Shown in pieces: positions 39,410 to 48,083 of a stretch of DNA of 52,529 bases. The stretch is from Bacteroidales bacterium (GTDB lineage: Bacteria; Bacteroidota; Bacteroidia; Bacteroidales; P3), in NCBI GenBank assembly GCA_900771365.1, contig CAAGNU010000313.1:1-52529 (forward strand). The letters are read 5' to 3'. Under the pieces are notes generated by a model. The model made no database searches. It saw nothing but the letters and a program-made list of their open reading frames with translations, and had not been told where the DNA came from. The translations under genes and the position numbers were made by a program. Each line of letters starts with the position of its first letter. The stretch's first letter is position 1.

Positions 39410-40888
39410 TTAGCTCTTTTTCAGTATGATACGGAATACTGTGCCCTGACCTTCGACAGAGTATTTGACGAAGATGCGGCCTTTGTGGTATTCTTGAATG
39501 ATGCGTTTGGCGAGGGATAGCCCGAGGCCCCAGCCGCGTTGTTTTGTGGTGAAACCTGATTCGAAGATGTGTTTCTGAATGGATGGTGGCATCCCTTTTC
39601 CTGTGTCGGCAAGGTCGACGTAGACGTTGTGGGTGTCGGATGAGACAATCACAGTGAACGTGCCGACACCAGACATCGCATCGATAGCGTTTTTGCAAAT
39701 GTTTTCGATAACCCATTCAAAAAGGTAGCTGTTGAGGGGTGCGAGCACGGGCGTGTCGGGAAAGTTGGTAATGAACTTGACTTTGCGGGAGCTGCGAGTC
39801 TGGAGGTAGTTGATAGCGTTTTGAATTACTGTACAAACATTCTCTTCTTTGAGTTCGGGCTTGGAGCCGATTTTGGAGAATCGGTGAGCGACGGTCTCGA
39901 GTCGGTCGAGGTCCTTGTTGATTTCTGTGGCGTAGTTTTGGTCGAGCGTTTTGCCCTGAAGGTATTGCGTCCAGGCGATGAGAGAGGATATGGGTGTGCC
40001 GAGTTGGTGGGCTGTCTCTTTTGCCATGCCTACCCAGATGCGTTCCTGCTCCATGGTGCGGACTGTCCGGAAGAGGTAGTATGAGACGAGTATGAGGATG
40101 GCAAAGATGAGGCAGTAGAGGAGGGGAATCCATTTGAGAGCCTTGGTCATGGAGGTGCTTTCATAGAAGACGTAGGCACGGCTTCCATTCGCAAGACGGA
40201 ATTGTATGGGGTCGTTCGCCTCGGCCATCTGGCAGATCTTTTGAGAGAGCAATTCAGGGGTGTTGTATTCCTTTTCGGGTATGTTTCCGCTACCGAGGAC
40301 CTGTCCTTGGAGGCTGTCTACGATGAGCACGGGGACGAGGACTGAATTGTTGGTGATTTCGGAGAGGAGGGATTGGTTGATGTCGTCGAGCATGTGGCGG
40401 AGGTCGGTATAGTTCTTCGACTCTTTGTAGTAGAGGGTCATGGGCATACCCCAAAGGCGGTAGTGAAAGGGTTGGTTGTGAGAAAATTCGGCGAGACGCT
40501 TGCCATCGAGCTTCTGACCCACGAGTTCGCTTGGGACAGTGATATTGGAGTCTTTGTCGGTAATGATGATATCGGTTTGACAGCTGTCGATAATGTATCG
40601 GACGTACTGGAGGCTGAAGTCTGCGTCAGCGTTGATGTCTATTTTGTCGAAAGAGCGAAGGATGTTGGTGTACATCTCCATTTTGCGGTGCTCGTCTAAA
40701 GCCACATTGGCAAAGAATTGCTCGGAATAGTTGACAAGTTGTGCTTTTTGGCTGACAGCGTTAGCCCACAGGCGGACTTTCTCCTCTTCGGACTTGCGGA
40801 TTTGGTTGGAAATCTTGTTGATTTCAAGTAGCGCGAAGGTGGTTAGCGCTAAGATAATAATGAATATGGTCCATTTGGCTTTTTTCAT
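39410..40888 (-). CDS. Membrane sensor histidine kinase, orphan
   Basis: The product has 492 residues. Membrane helices at about 7-22 and 253-272 enclose a periplasmic sensor domain of about 230 residues. The cytoplasmic part has the H-box AKETAHQLGTPISSLIAW with His294, an N-box (VIENICKNAIDAM), the G1 box DTGKGM, the F-box and the G2 box GWGLGLSLAK. There is no receiver or HAMP domain that I can see and no response regulator nearby. It starts 29 nt after the LolC/E-like permease, so it is presumably cotranscribed. The signal sensed is unknown; the link with an envelope transporter suggests envelope status. Confidence 0.92.
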   Translation of the reverse strand: MKKAKWTIFIIILALTTFALLEINKISNQIRKSEEEKVRLWANAVSQKAQLVNYSEQFFANVALDEHRKMEMYTNILRSFDKIDINADADFSLQYVRYIIDSCQTDIIITDKDSNITVPSELVGQKLDGKRLAEFSHNQPFHYRLWGMPMTLYYKESKNYTDLRHMLDDINQSLLSEITNNSVLVPVLIVDSLQGQVLGSGNIPEKEYNTPELLSQKICQMAEANDPIQFRLANGSRAYVFYESTSMTKALKWIPLLYCLIFAILILVSYYLFRTVRTMEQERIWVGMAKETAHQLGTPISSLIAWTQYLQGKTLDQNYATEINKDLDRLETVAHRFSKIGSKPELKEENVCTVIQNAINYLQTRSSRKVKFITNFPDTPVLAPLNSYLFEWVIENICKNAIDAMSGVGTFTVIVSSDTHNVYVDLADTGKGMPPSIQKHIFESGFTTKQRGWGLGLSLAKRIIQEYHKGRIFVKYSVEGQGTVFRIILKKS

Positions 40889-40917
40889 GGTTTGTGTGGC
40901 TTGATGGGCAGGCTGCT

Positions 40918-42138
40918 TTATTCAAATTTGATGGTCTTGGCCGGTTCTATGCGGGAGACGTAGGCTGTGGGGAGGAGGAGCGCGATGAGGCAGATGAGGA
41001 GCGTGCCGGCACTTATGGCGAGGAATGTCCAGGGGTCGAGGGAGATGGGCACACGGTCCATGCAGTAGTTCTCGCTGTCGAGGTGTATGATTTGGAATTG
41101 TTTTTGGACCCAGCAGAGGACGAGGGCGACCACATCGCCGATGAGGATGCCTTTTCCTATGATGGAGGCGGATTTGTAAAGGAAGATGTGGCGGATGCTC
41201 TTGTTGTCGGTTCCGAGGGCTTTGAGGATGCCTATGGTGGAGGTTTTTTCAAATATCATGATGAGGAGTGCGGAGATGATAGAGACGGCACAGACGAGCA
41301 TCATGATGGCGATAATGAGCACGATGTTGCTGTCGAGGAGGTCGAGCCAGGAGAAGAGGGCAGGGTTGTCCTGGGTTATGGTGGTGAGGGTGAGGTCGTA
41401 GCTGAGCTGTGCCAGGATGGCTTCGGATATGGCGTCGATGTGGGAGAAATTGTCGACGAGGACCTCGTATCCGCCAACCATGTTGCTATCCCAGTTGTTG
41501 AGTTTCTGAACCTGCCTCAAATCGCCAACAATGAAGTGGTTGTCGAAGTCGCTGAGGTCTGTGTTGTAGACACCAGAGATTTCGAAGGCGCGGGCGCGGT
41601 ATGTCTCGCCTTGCCAGAAATAGGTGCGTACTTTGTCGCCGAGTTCGAGGTGGAGTTTGTCGGCTATGGTTTGGGAGATGATAATCTCGTTGCTGGGCTT
41701 TGGGTCGGCGAGGTAGGGGAGTCGCCCTTCGACGAGGTTTGCGGCGAAGAATGAGGAGTCGTAGTCTTTGTCGAGGCCTTTGAGGATGATGCCTTGGATT
41801 TGCTCCTCCGTTTTCACCATGCCGCCTTTTGTGGCAAAGAATTCGACGTGGCGGACACCTTCCGTAGAGCGGATGCGTTCCACTTCGGGGCGCGTCATAT
41901 TGATGGGTGATTCTTCGAAGTTGTTGTTTGTAGAGTAGTTCTTCACCACGATATGAGAGCCGAAGCCGACTACTTTCTGGCGGATTTCGCCTTGGAAACC
42001 GCGGAGGATGCAGACGGAGGCCACCATCACGAGCACGCCGAGGGCGATGCTGTACGTGGCGATTTTGACCAAGGGGGCCGAGAAACTATTGCGGTCCTTG
42101 GGGAGGAATCGTTGTGCTATGAATCGTTCAAAAAACAT
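40918..42138 (-). CDS. FtsX/LolC-LolE-family ABC transporter permease
   Basis: The product has 406 residues with the four-helix MacB/FtsX arrangement: helix 1 at VKIATYSIALGVLVMVASV, a large periplasmic domain (about 50-265), then three helices (SNIVLIIAIMMLVCAVSIISALLIMIF; SIIGKGILIGDVVALVLCWV; PWTFLAISAGTLLICLIALLL). The cytoplasmic loop FEKTSTIGILKALGTDNKSI and the end VSRIEPAKTIKFE are characteristic of LolC/LolE lipoprotein releasing permeases. It is probably part of lipoprotein export from the inner membrane. Its ATPase partner (LolD-like) is not adjacent. A short inverted repeat lies between it and tpiA. Confidence 0.88.
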   Translation of the reverse strand: MFFERFIAQRFLPKDRNSFSAPLVKIATYSIALGVLVMVASVCILRGFQGEIRQKVVGFGSHIVVKNYSTNNNFEESPINMTRPEVERIRSTEGVRHVEFFATKGGMVKTEEQIQGIILKGLDKDYDSSFFAANLVEGRLPYLADPKPSNEIIISQTIADKLHLELGDKVRTYFWQGETYRARAFEISGVYNTDLSDFDNHFIVGDLRQVQKLNNWDSNMVGGYEVLVDNFSHIDAISEAILAQLSYDLTLTTITQDNPALFSWLDLLDSNIVLIIAIMMLVCAVSIISALLIMIFEKTSTIGILKALGTDNKSIRHIFLYKSASIIGKGILIGDVVALVLCWVQKQFQIIHLDSENYCMDRVPISLDPWTFLAISAGTLLICLIALLLPTAYVSRIEPAKTIKFE

Positions 42139-42154
42139 GCTTTGTCATATAGAT

Positions 42155-42243
42155 GGGATGCAGGCTGTGGAGGCCTGCCTTCCGAAGCCGTAGGTGTGCC
42201 AGACTTCGTGGTGAGGCAAGGCTTTCTTTGAAGTCTGCATCCC
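42155..42243. repeat. GGGATGCAG / CTGCATCCC inverted repeat between tpiA and the permease
   Basis: GGGATGCAG (42155-42163) and CTGCATCCC (42235-42243) are reverse complements. GGAGGCCTGCC and GGTGAGGCAAGG lie inside. It could form an mRNA stem between the two genes on the minus strand. Confidence 0.5.
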
Positions 42244-42263
42244 AAACAGGTTGTCGTCTTTTT

Positions 42264-43025
42264 TTAGAAGGCTGTGGCGATAGCGATGAAATCCTCGGCC
42301 TTCAGGGAGGCGCCACCAATCAGGCCGCCATCAACGTCTGGGTTGGCGAAGAGTTCCTTAGCGTTGCTGGGTTTGCAGCTTCCGCCGTAGAGGATGCTGG
42401 TGTTGTCGGCAATCTCTTTGCCGTATTTCTCGGCCACGAGGCTGCGGATGAAGGCGTGCATCTCCTGAGCCTGGTCTGGGGTGGCAGTCTTGCCGGTACC
42501 GATAGCCCAAACGGGTTCGTAGGCAATGATGATGTCGGAGAACTGCTCGGGAGCGAGGTGGAATAGTCCGTTCACAATCTGGTCTTTAACTACGTCGAAC
42601 TGGCGGTTGGCTTCGCGTTCTTCCAGCACTTCGCCGCAGCAGACGATGGGGCGGAGGTTGTGTGCCAGGAGCTGGTTGACCTTGCGGGCCACGATTTCGT
42701 TTGACTCGTGATAGTAGGCTCTGCGCTCGGAGTGACCGACGATGCAGTAGTCGAGTTCCATGCTTTCGAGCATGGCAGCGGAGACCTCGCCGGTGTAAGC
42801 GCCAGACTCTTGGTCGCTAACGTTCTGAGCGCCTACGGCGAAATAAGACTCGTCGCTATAGTCGCTTGCCATCTCCAAGAAGGGGAAGGGCGGGCATATA
42901 ATCATCTGAGTGTTAGCGTCGAGATTGGTTTCTTCGAGCTTGTCCATGATTTCGCTGATCAGTTCGTCGGCCTCGGAGAAGGTCTTGTTCATTTTCCAGT
43001 TTCCTGCAACAATGTGTTTTCTCAT
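42264..43025 (-). CDS. tpiA: Triose-phosphate isomerase
   Basis: TpiA interconverts glyceraldehyde 3-phosphate and dihydroxyacetone phosphate in glycolysis. The 253-residue TIM barrel shows GNWKMNKTF with Lys11, the catalytic His in YCIVGHSERRAYYHE, the catalytic Glu in IIAYEPVWAIGTGKTA, and the phosphate-binding ends LYGGSCKPSNAKELFANPDVDGGLIGGASL. All catalytic residues are intact. It follows the DUF5106-thioredoxin gene by 21 nt on the same strand. Confidence 0.98.
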   Translation of the reverse strand: MRKHIVAGNWKMNKTFSEADELISEIMDKLEETNLDANTQMIICPPFPFLEMASDYSDESYFAVGAQNVSDQESGAYTGEVSAAMLESMELDYCIVGHSERRAYYHESNEIVARKVNQLLAHNLRPIVCCGEVLEEREANRQFDVVKDQIVNGLFHLAPEQFSDIIIAYEPVWAIGTGKTATPDQAQEMHAFIRSLVAEKYGKEIADNTSILYGGSCKPSNAKELFANPDVDGGLIGGASLKAEDFIAIATAF

Positions 43026-43046
43026 AGTTGAATATATTTTAATGAA

Positions 43047-44492
43047 TTAATAATTCTGTGGTTGGTGTTTTGGGGCATGGCTCTTTTCGTATCGGTCGAG
43101 GAAGTCCATGATGCCTGCGGTGGTGAGCACCTTGTTCATGATGATGCGGCGTTCCTCGTTGAGGATAATCATGGTGGGAGCGCCATGGACGTTGTATGCT
43201 TCCTGGTAGTCGATGTTCACGTTAGGGCCGCCAACGTTTACGAAGGGCAGCTCATGCTCGCGCACATATTTTTTCCATTTTTCCACATCGGACTCATAGC
43301 CAACAGCATAGACCTCGAAAGGCCTTGTGCCGGCCACGGTAAGGGAGTCGTATAGGGCCTTGAGCTCGGCAGTCTGTTTCTTGCAGTGCTGGCAGTCGGG
43401 ATCCCAGAACCAGAGGATGATGTATTTCTGAGGGAAGCGATGAGAGGAAATCCAGTCCTTAGTGTCGGGACTTTGATTGGTGTCGGCCATCCAGAGCTCG
43501 GCTCCGCGAGCACCGATGAGCGATTTCTCTAAGAACTCTGCTGTCTGGCGTTTGTTGATTATGTCTGCCTCCGTAGCCCAGGGGCATTTGCCAGCGAGGT
43601 AGTATTTGCGAACGAGGTAGCACCATGTGGCGTCCCAGCCAATCTGCTTAGTGGAGCGATAGTATTTCGGCATGATGAAATCCAAGAAATAGCGCAACAT
43701 AGCGGAGTCGTTCTCAACCTTCTGTAGAACCATGTCGGCATAACGACAGATAGTGTCGAAGTCGGCGTGGTAGAGAATGCCGTAGAAGTAGTAGTTCATC
43801 TTGTTGAAGAGGTCGGGGGTGTAGATGAGGCTGTGGTCGGAGAAGTCCACATCGTCCCAGTAGTGGGTGCGGTAGTAGAGTGACTTATCGTCCACGTTGT
43901 CAGGCACATCTGGGCCGTTGAACATATCCGTTATCTCGAAGAAGCGGTACTGTAGGTTTGATTTGATGAAGGAGGCTTCGAACTCATCCATCTCTTTGGC
44001 GAGCTGTTCCATATCCTTTTCGGCCTCGGCCTTGGCCACGGGGTCGCCCGATGCTTTGCGTTCCTCGATGTCCTTCACCCGCTCTTTGGCATCATCGATG
44101 CGGTTAATGTAGGTGAACATGGCTATATTGGCCGGGGAGCCGATGATGTTGCGGCCGGGGTCGAGGATGTGGAATTTGATGTCGGGCTTCATGACAAAGC
44201 GCTGAGAGCCATCGATAGTGAAGTCGAGACGGGCCCTCTTGTCGTGAGAGAAATAAAGTGCGTAAATTCCTCTATCCCATTGTTTTTTTCCTTTGAAGAC
44301 GAAGTTGCCCTTCTCATCTGCGCGAACGCTGTCGAGGGTGATGAGGCCGTCGCGGAAATGCTGTCCGATATAGAGCACGCTGTCCTTGAAGGTGGGGAGC
44401 ATGAAAGTCATCTCATACTTTTGAGCCTGGGACGGGGAAGAAACACCCAGGGCGAGGAGGCATACGAGCAATGCGATTTTTGACTTTTTCAT
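43047..44492 (-). CDS. Periplasmic DUF4369/DUF5106-type thioredoxin-like oxidoreductase
   Basis: The product has 481 residues: signal peptide (MKKSKIALLVCLLALGVSSPSQAQ), an N-terminal beta-rich domain like DUF4369 (YEMTFMLPTFKDSVLYIGQHFRDG), a helical middle DUF5106-like part (about 120-320), and a C-terminal TlpA/AhpC-TSA thioredoxin fold with YIILWFWDPDCQHCKKQTAE (CxxC: C-Q-H-C) and NVHGAPTMIILNEERRII (cis-Pro). These domain names follow common Bacteroidota architecture; only the thioredoxin part is certain. It probably reduces periplasmic disulfides. Its ATG is 2 nt after the preceding outer-membrane gene. Confidence 0.88.
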   Translation of the reverse strand: MKKSKIALLVCLLALGVSSPSQAQKYEMTFMLPTFKDSVLYIGQHFRDGLITLDSVRADEKGNFVFKGKKQWDRGIYALYFSHDKRARLDFTIDGSQRFVMKPDIKFHILDPGRNIIGSPANIAMFTYINRIDDAKERVKDIEERKASGDPVAKAEAEKDMEQLAKEMDEFEASFIKSNLQYRFFEITDMFNGPDVPDNVDDKSLYYRTHYWDDVDFSDHSLIYTPDLFNKMNYYFYGILYHADFDTICRYADMVLQKVENDSAMLRYFLDFIMPKYYRSTKQIGWDATWCYLVRKYYLAGKCPWATEADIINKRQTAEFLEKSLIGARGAELWMADTNQSPDTKDWISSHRFPQKYIILWFWDPDCQHCKKQTAELKALYDSLTVAGTRPFEVYAVGYESDVEKWKKYVREHELPFVNVGGPNVNIDYQEAYNVHGAPTMIILNEERRIIMNKVLTTAGIMDFLDRYEKSHAPKHQPQNY

Positions 44493-44494
44493 AT

Positions 44495-45733
44495 TTAATA
44501 AATGTATTTGTCGATTATGAAATTGAATACCATGGTGAAGGCGAACCTATCCTTGGGCAGTTCGCGGTAATAAGTTGCGGATGAAGGCGATACCTGATAA
44601 GCCACGCCGAATCCCACGTCCAGCAGTCCCCAGCGGATGAGGCCGTCGAGGCCTGCCGCGGGTTCGAGGAGCCCTTTGTCTGGGGCCTTCAGGCTGATGC
44701 CGTCAACCACGGCCAAGCCCATCTCGTCGGCATCATGAAGGCGACCTATCATGGCGTTCATTTGGATGAAGGGGTGGGGGTTGGACCAGGAGGATTTCCA
44801 GATAGGCTCAGGGGTGGTATAGTTGAGGCAGATATGGGCGAAAGCGTTGGCTGCAAAAGTGTTAGGCGAGACGGTTAGGAAGTTGTGGCGGAAGAAGTAG
44901 TGGGAGAAGGCTGTGCCCGAGAGGTCGAACATGCGGCTGTATGGAGCCTGCGAGGAGGCGTAGCCGGCTTGGCCGAAGAGGTGGAAACCTGAGATGCCGA
45001 GGTCGGCGTCGTACTGGAGCAGGGAGGAGATGTAGGCACGTTGGGCATCATCATGCACGAGGCCGCCACGGATTTGGAGGGTTAAGCCGTTATTTTTCGG
45101 TTTCGGGCACCAGTCTAACCGTACCTTTGCTTCCTCGAAACGTTTCACGTTATCCTTCAAGTATGAGTTTGAAAAAGGATAGATAAGATAGTAGTTGTCA
45201 AATCGGTAATCCTCCCATGAAAGGCGGAGACTGGTGGCGAGTTTCAGCTTGCCGAATCTTTTATTGAACAAGAGGCTGCAACCGTTCACGCCTACATAAC
45301 GAGAGGATAGGTAGCTGGAGTTGTCGGCGATAGTGATGATGTTGTAAGTGCCGAGGTTGCGGGAGGCCGCAGGCTCCAGGTCGTGAGCGCCCCATAGGCT
45401 GATGCTCCAAGGCCTGAGGTTGTTGGGGGTGGCTTTGCGGTAGTAGCCGAGAGAGCCGCCGAACTTAAAGTCCTTATCCACAAATCCGTAGGCACCATAT
45501 ATGCCGCTCGAAAAGAAGTGTTTGGCATCACGGGCGGCCTCGCTTGCCTCGTTAGGAAAGACGGCGATGAGGCTGAGGTCGAGGCGGGAGCCTTCGTAGC
45601 GGTTGTAATTGTAGAGGCACGAAGGGTCAAGGTACAGAGCCAGTGGGGCGCGGTACTTGGTGAGCCTGATTTGCTGGCCTGAGGCGAGCAGTGAAACGGC
45701 CACAAACATGAGGAAAAACAGTCTCTTCGGCAT
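44495..45733 (-). CDS. Putative outer-membrane protein, unknown family
   Basis: The product has 412 residues from MPKRLFFLMFVAVSLLASGQ (signal peptide); the frame upstream continues into a repeat element and is not coding. Strand-like segments are frequent: LDLSLIAVFPNE, GIYGAYGFVDKDFKFGGSLGYY, RPWSISLWGAHDLEP, KLKLATSLRLSWEDYRFD, GLTLQIRGGLVH, GISGFHLFGQAGY, SNPHPFIQMNAMIG and GLLDVGFGVAYQVSP, and the end FAFTMVFNFIIDKYIY. It may be a transmembrane barrel or a periplasmic beta protein. The first gene of a set with the DUF5106 protein and tpiA. The promoter is at 45758-45766. Confidence 0.7.
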   Translation of the reverse strand: MPKRLFFLMFVAVSLLASGQQIRLTKYRAPLALYLDPSCLYNYNRYEGSRLDLSLIAVFPNEASEAARDAKHFFSSGIYGAYGFVDKDFKFGGSLGYYRKATPNNLRPWSISLWGAHDLEPAASRNLGTYNIITIADNSSYLSSRYVGVNGCSLLFNKRFGKLKLATSLRLSWEDYRFDNYYLIYPFSNSYLKDNVKRFEEAKVRLDWCPKPKNNGLTLQIRGGLVHDDAQRAYISSLLQYDADLGISGFHLFGQAGYASSQAPYSRMFDLSGTAFSHYFFRHNFLTVSPNTFAANAFAHICLNYTTPEPIWKSSWSNPHPFIQMNAMIGRLHDADEMGLAVVDGISLKAPDKGLLEPAAGLDGLIRWGLLDVGFGVAYQVSPSSATYYRELPKDRFAFTMVFNFIIDKYIY

Positions 45734-45757
45734 ATTTGTTATATAAAGTTCCAATTT

Positions 45758-45766
45758 GCAAAAATA
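45758..45766 (-). promoter_or_regulatory. Promoter -7 box TATTTTTGC
   Basis: TATTTTTGC on the minus strand, 25 nt before the ATG at 45733, which confirms this start and excludes the longer frame. Confidence 0.65.
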
Positions 45767-45835
45767 CGAATTTTTCTTGGATTGAGAAAATATTTTTTGT
45801 TGTTTTGCGGAAAATAAATTCTGTGGCCGCTTTTG

Positions 45836-46044
45836 TGACAAAATGTCAGTCTCGGACGAGTTCCAGCCAGGTTTCTTTATAGGACCGTTCAGGCTTCGCC
45901 CCTGTAGTCGGAGATAGAGCGAAGGTGCGGCGAAGGAAGGGCGAAGGTGGGACGAAGGTGCAGAAGGGGTATTGTGGGCGAAAAATGGGACCTTAAAGGT
46001 GTGCTGGGCTTTGTTGTAAAGATTTCTTGACTGACATTTTGTCA
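45836..46044. repeat. 209-bp element bounded by 16-bp perfect inverted repeats, with GTAGTCGGAGATAGAGCG core
   Basis: TGACAAAATGTCAGTC (45836-45851) and GACTGACATTTTGTCA (46029-46044) are exact reverse complements. Between them is the third-family core (45892-45960): GCTTCGCC, CTGTAGTCGGAG, GCGAAGGTGCGGCGAAGG. No open frame of note is inside. It has the form of a MITE. Confidence 0.75.
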
Positions 46045-46118
46045 TGTCTTCAGGGGCTGATTCGGTTGTTTTTGTAAACTGTTGATTGTCTACTTTAGGT
46101 TCGTATGTGTATATTATT

Positions 46119-46196
46119 GGTTGAGAATTGAGAATTGAGAATTGAGAATTGAGAGTTGAGAGTTGAGAGTTGAGGATTGAGAATTGGGCGGGAGCC
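46119..46196. repeat. Half hairpin-minisatellite: (GAATTGA) repeats ending in GGCGGGAGCC
   Basis: About nine 7-bp units of GAATTGA/GAGTTGA, then the core GGCGGGAGCC at 46187-46196. There is no right arm. It lies upstream of the lpdA promoter. Confidence 0.85.
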
Positions 46197-46261
46197 GGCT
46201 ATTTTGTATTTCACATTTTCAAATTTCACAAAAAAATATGCGATTATTGAAAAAAAAGTCG

Positions 46262-46270
46262 TATCTTTGC
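46262..46270 (+). promoter_or_regulatory. Promoter -7 box TATCTTTGC for lpdA
   Basis: TATCTTTGC on the plus strand, about 62 nt before the ATG; TTG in a T-run near 46240 could be the -33 element. Confidence 0.65.
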
Positions 46271-46331
46271 AAAATCGTATATACAAAATAATTTTGCTAA
46301 TATTATATATAAAATACAAATACATAGCTAT

Positions 46332-47726
46332 ATGAACTACGATCTCATCGTTATCGGAAGTGGCCCTGGTGGCTACGTTGCGGCCGTAAAGGCTGCGCAG
46401 CTGGGCATGAAGGCTGCTGTTGTGGAACGTGAAAATCTGGGCGGAATCTGCCTGAACTGGGGCTGTATACCGACGAAGGCGCTGCTGAAGAGTGCGCAGG
46501 TTTATAATTATATCGGCCATGCTGCCAACTATGGTGTGAGCGTGCAGCCCGCCGAGGCCGACATGGCCGCGATGGTGCAGCGTTCGAGGGGCGTGGCAGA
46601 GACGATGAGCAAGGGCGTGCAGTTCTTACTGAAGAAGAACAACGTGGATGTGATCATGGGTGCGGCGAAGGTGAAGCCCGGCCACAAGGTTGAGGTGACG
46701 GATGCCGAGGGCAAGGTGACGGAGTACGAGGCCGAGCACATCATCATTGCTACGGGCGCTCGCAGCCGCGTGATGCCCTCTATGCCGCAGGACGGCAAGC
46801 ACATCATCGGCTACCGCGAGGCTATGACGCTGCCTTTCAAGCCCAAGAGCATGGTGGTCTGCGGAAGTGGCGCTATCGGAAGCGAGTTCGCTTTCTTCTA
46901 TCAGAGCATCGGCGTGCAGGTTACACTGGTTGAGTTCATGCCGCAGATTCTGCCCAACGAGGACGAGGATACGGCCGCACAAATCAGCCGTAGCTTCCGC
47001 AAGATGGGCATGAAGGTGATGGCCAGCGCAAGCGTGGAGAAGGTGGACATCGAAGGCGATGTGTGCCATGTGACCATCAAGGATATGAAGAAGAACACCG
47101 AAAGCGTGGTGGATTGCGACGTGGTGCTGAGTGCCGTGGGCGTCATCACGAACTTGGAGAACCTGGGTCTGGAGGAGACGGGCATCGAGGTGGAACGCAC
47201 CAAGATTGTTGTGGACGACTACTATCAGACCAATGTTCCCGGATATTACGCTATCGGCGACGTGGTACACGGTCCCGCCCTGGCACATGTGGCCAGCGCA
47301 GAGGCTATCTGCTGTGTGGAGCATATTGCAGGCCATACGCCGAAGCTGGTGAACTACAGCAATATCCCCGGCTGCACATATACGACCCCCGAGGTGGCCA
47401 GCGTGGGCTTGACGGAGAAGAAGGCACTGGAGGCCGGCAAAGAGGTGCTGGTTGGCAAGTTCTTCTTCAAGGCCAGCGGCAAGGCTACGGCTGCGGGCAA
47501 TAACGACGGCTTCATTAAGATGATTATTGATAAGAACACGGACGAGATTGTCGGCTGCCACATGTGCGGCGACAATGTGACGGAGATGATTGCCGGCATC
47601 GTTGCGGCTCGTGAGAACGGACTGACAGCTAAGCAGGTGGCAGGAGCTATCCATCCTCACCCCACTATGAGCGAGGCTGTTATGGAGGCTATTGAGGCTG
47701 CCTACGGCTGTGCCATCCACGGATAA
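46332..47726 (+). CDS. lpdA: Dihydrolipoyl dehydrogenase (E3 / L-protein)
   Basis: LpdA reoxidises dihydrolipoamide with NAD+ through FAD, serving 2-oxoacid dehydrogenases and glycine cleavage. The 464-residue protein has the FAD motif GSGPGGYVAAVKAAQLG (9-25), the redox disulfide Cys40/Cys45 in GGICLNWGCIPTKALL, the NAD-binding GSGAIGSEFAFFYQSIG, YAIGDVVHGPALAHVASAEA and the C-terminal catalytic His-Glu in HPHPTMSEAVMEA. All parts are present. No E1, E2 or gcvPT gene is adjacent. A promoter is upstream; a GAATTGAGAATTG remnant follows the stop. Confidence 0.97.
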   Translation: MNYDLIVIGSGPGGYVAAVKAAQLGMKAAVVERENLGGICLNWGCIPTKALLKSAQVYNYIGHAANYGVSVQPAEADMAAMVQRSRGVAETMSKGVQFLLKKNNVDVIMGAAKVKPGHKVEVTDAEGKVTEYEAEHIIIATGARSRVMPSMPQDGKHIIGYREAMTLPFKPKSMVVCGSGAIGSEFAFFYQSIGVQVTLVEFMPQILPNEDEDTAAQISRSFRKMGMKVMASASVEKVDIEGDVCHVTIKDMKKNTESVVDCDVVLSAVGVITNLENLGLEETGIEVERTKIVVDDYYQTNVPGYYAIGDVVHGPALAHVASAEAICCVEHIAGHTPKLVNYSNIPGCTYTTPEVASVGLTEKKALEAGKEVLVGKFFFKASGKATAAGNNDGFIKMIIDKNTDEIVGCHMCGDNVTEMIAGIVAARENGLTAKQVAGAIHPHPTMSEAVMEAIEAAYGCAIHG

Positions 47727-48003
47727 TCGGGAATTGAGAATTGGGGACTTCTAATTATTCGTGTTAATTCAATATTTTGATAAATACGAGAATATCCAGT
47801 GAATATTCGAGCATGAATTGTCCATAAATTTAATCATAAATTATTATGAATATGCGGACTTACTCAGGATGCCACAGGCATTCTTCGCATGAAAAAAATC
47901 GTGAATAATTCATGGAAATTCGTGTAAAAAAACTTATTATCATTAATTTTCTTGAATTTATAGAAGTTGCCTTCACATGTAGGAAGATTATAGAACAATA
48001 GAG
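47727..48003. other. Gene-free AT-rich stretch
   Basis: A short GAATTGAGAATTGG word follows the lpdA stop. GTGAATAATTCATGGAAATTCGTGT at about 47900 resembles AATTCGCGTTTAATTCACGG at the window end. No gene or clear promoter is seen. Confidence 0.5.
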
Positions 48004-48063
48004 GATTGGAAGTTTTGAAGGTTAGGAGGTCGAAAGCACCTCATACCTTCAAAACTCCAAATC
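48004..48063. repeat. Hairpin repeat GATTGGAAGTTTTGAAGG / CCTTCAAAACTCCAAATC
   Basis: The left arm (48004-48030) and right arm (48038-48063) are reverse complements with few mismatches, closed by GGAGGT/ACCTC and a CGAAAGC loop. It is the class also found at 1767, 7236 and 35008, and it lies 20 nt before the next gene, so it is probably in its 5' leader. Confidence 0.8.
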
Positions 48064-48083
48064 TTCAAAACAAAATAAACACT

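Noticed and set aside
45734..46045. N-terminal extension of the outer-membrane protein at 44495-45733
   Set aside because: The extension runs through a promoter and a repeat element and hides the signal peptide; the ATG at 45733 is far better.
46626..47720. A 364-codon His/Leu-rich frame opposite lpdA
   Set aside because: Antisense to a complete, conserved gene; no independent signal.
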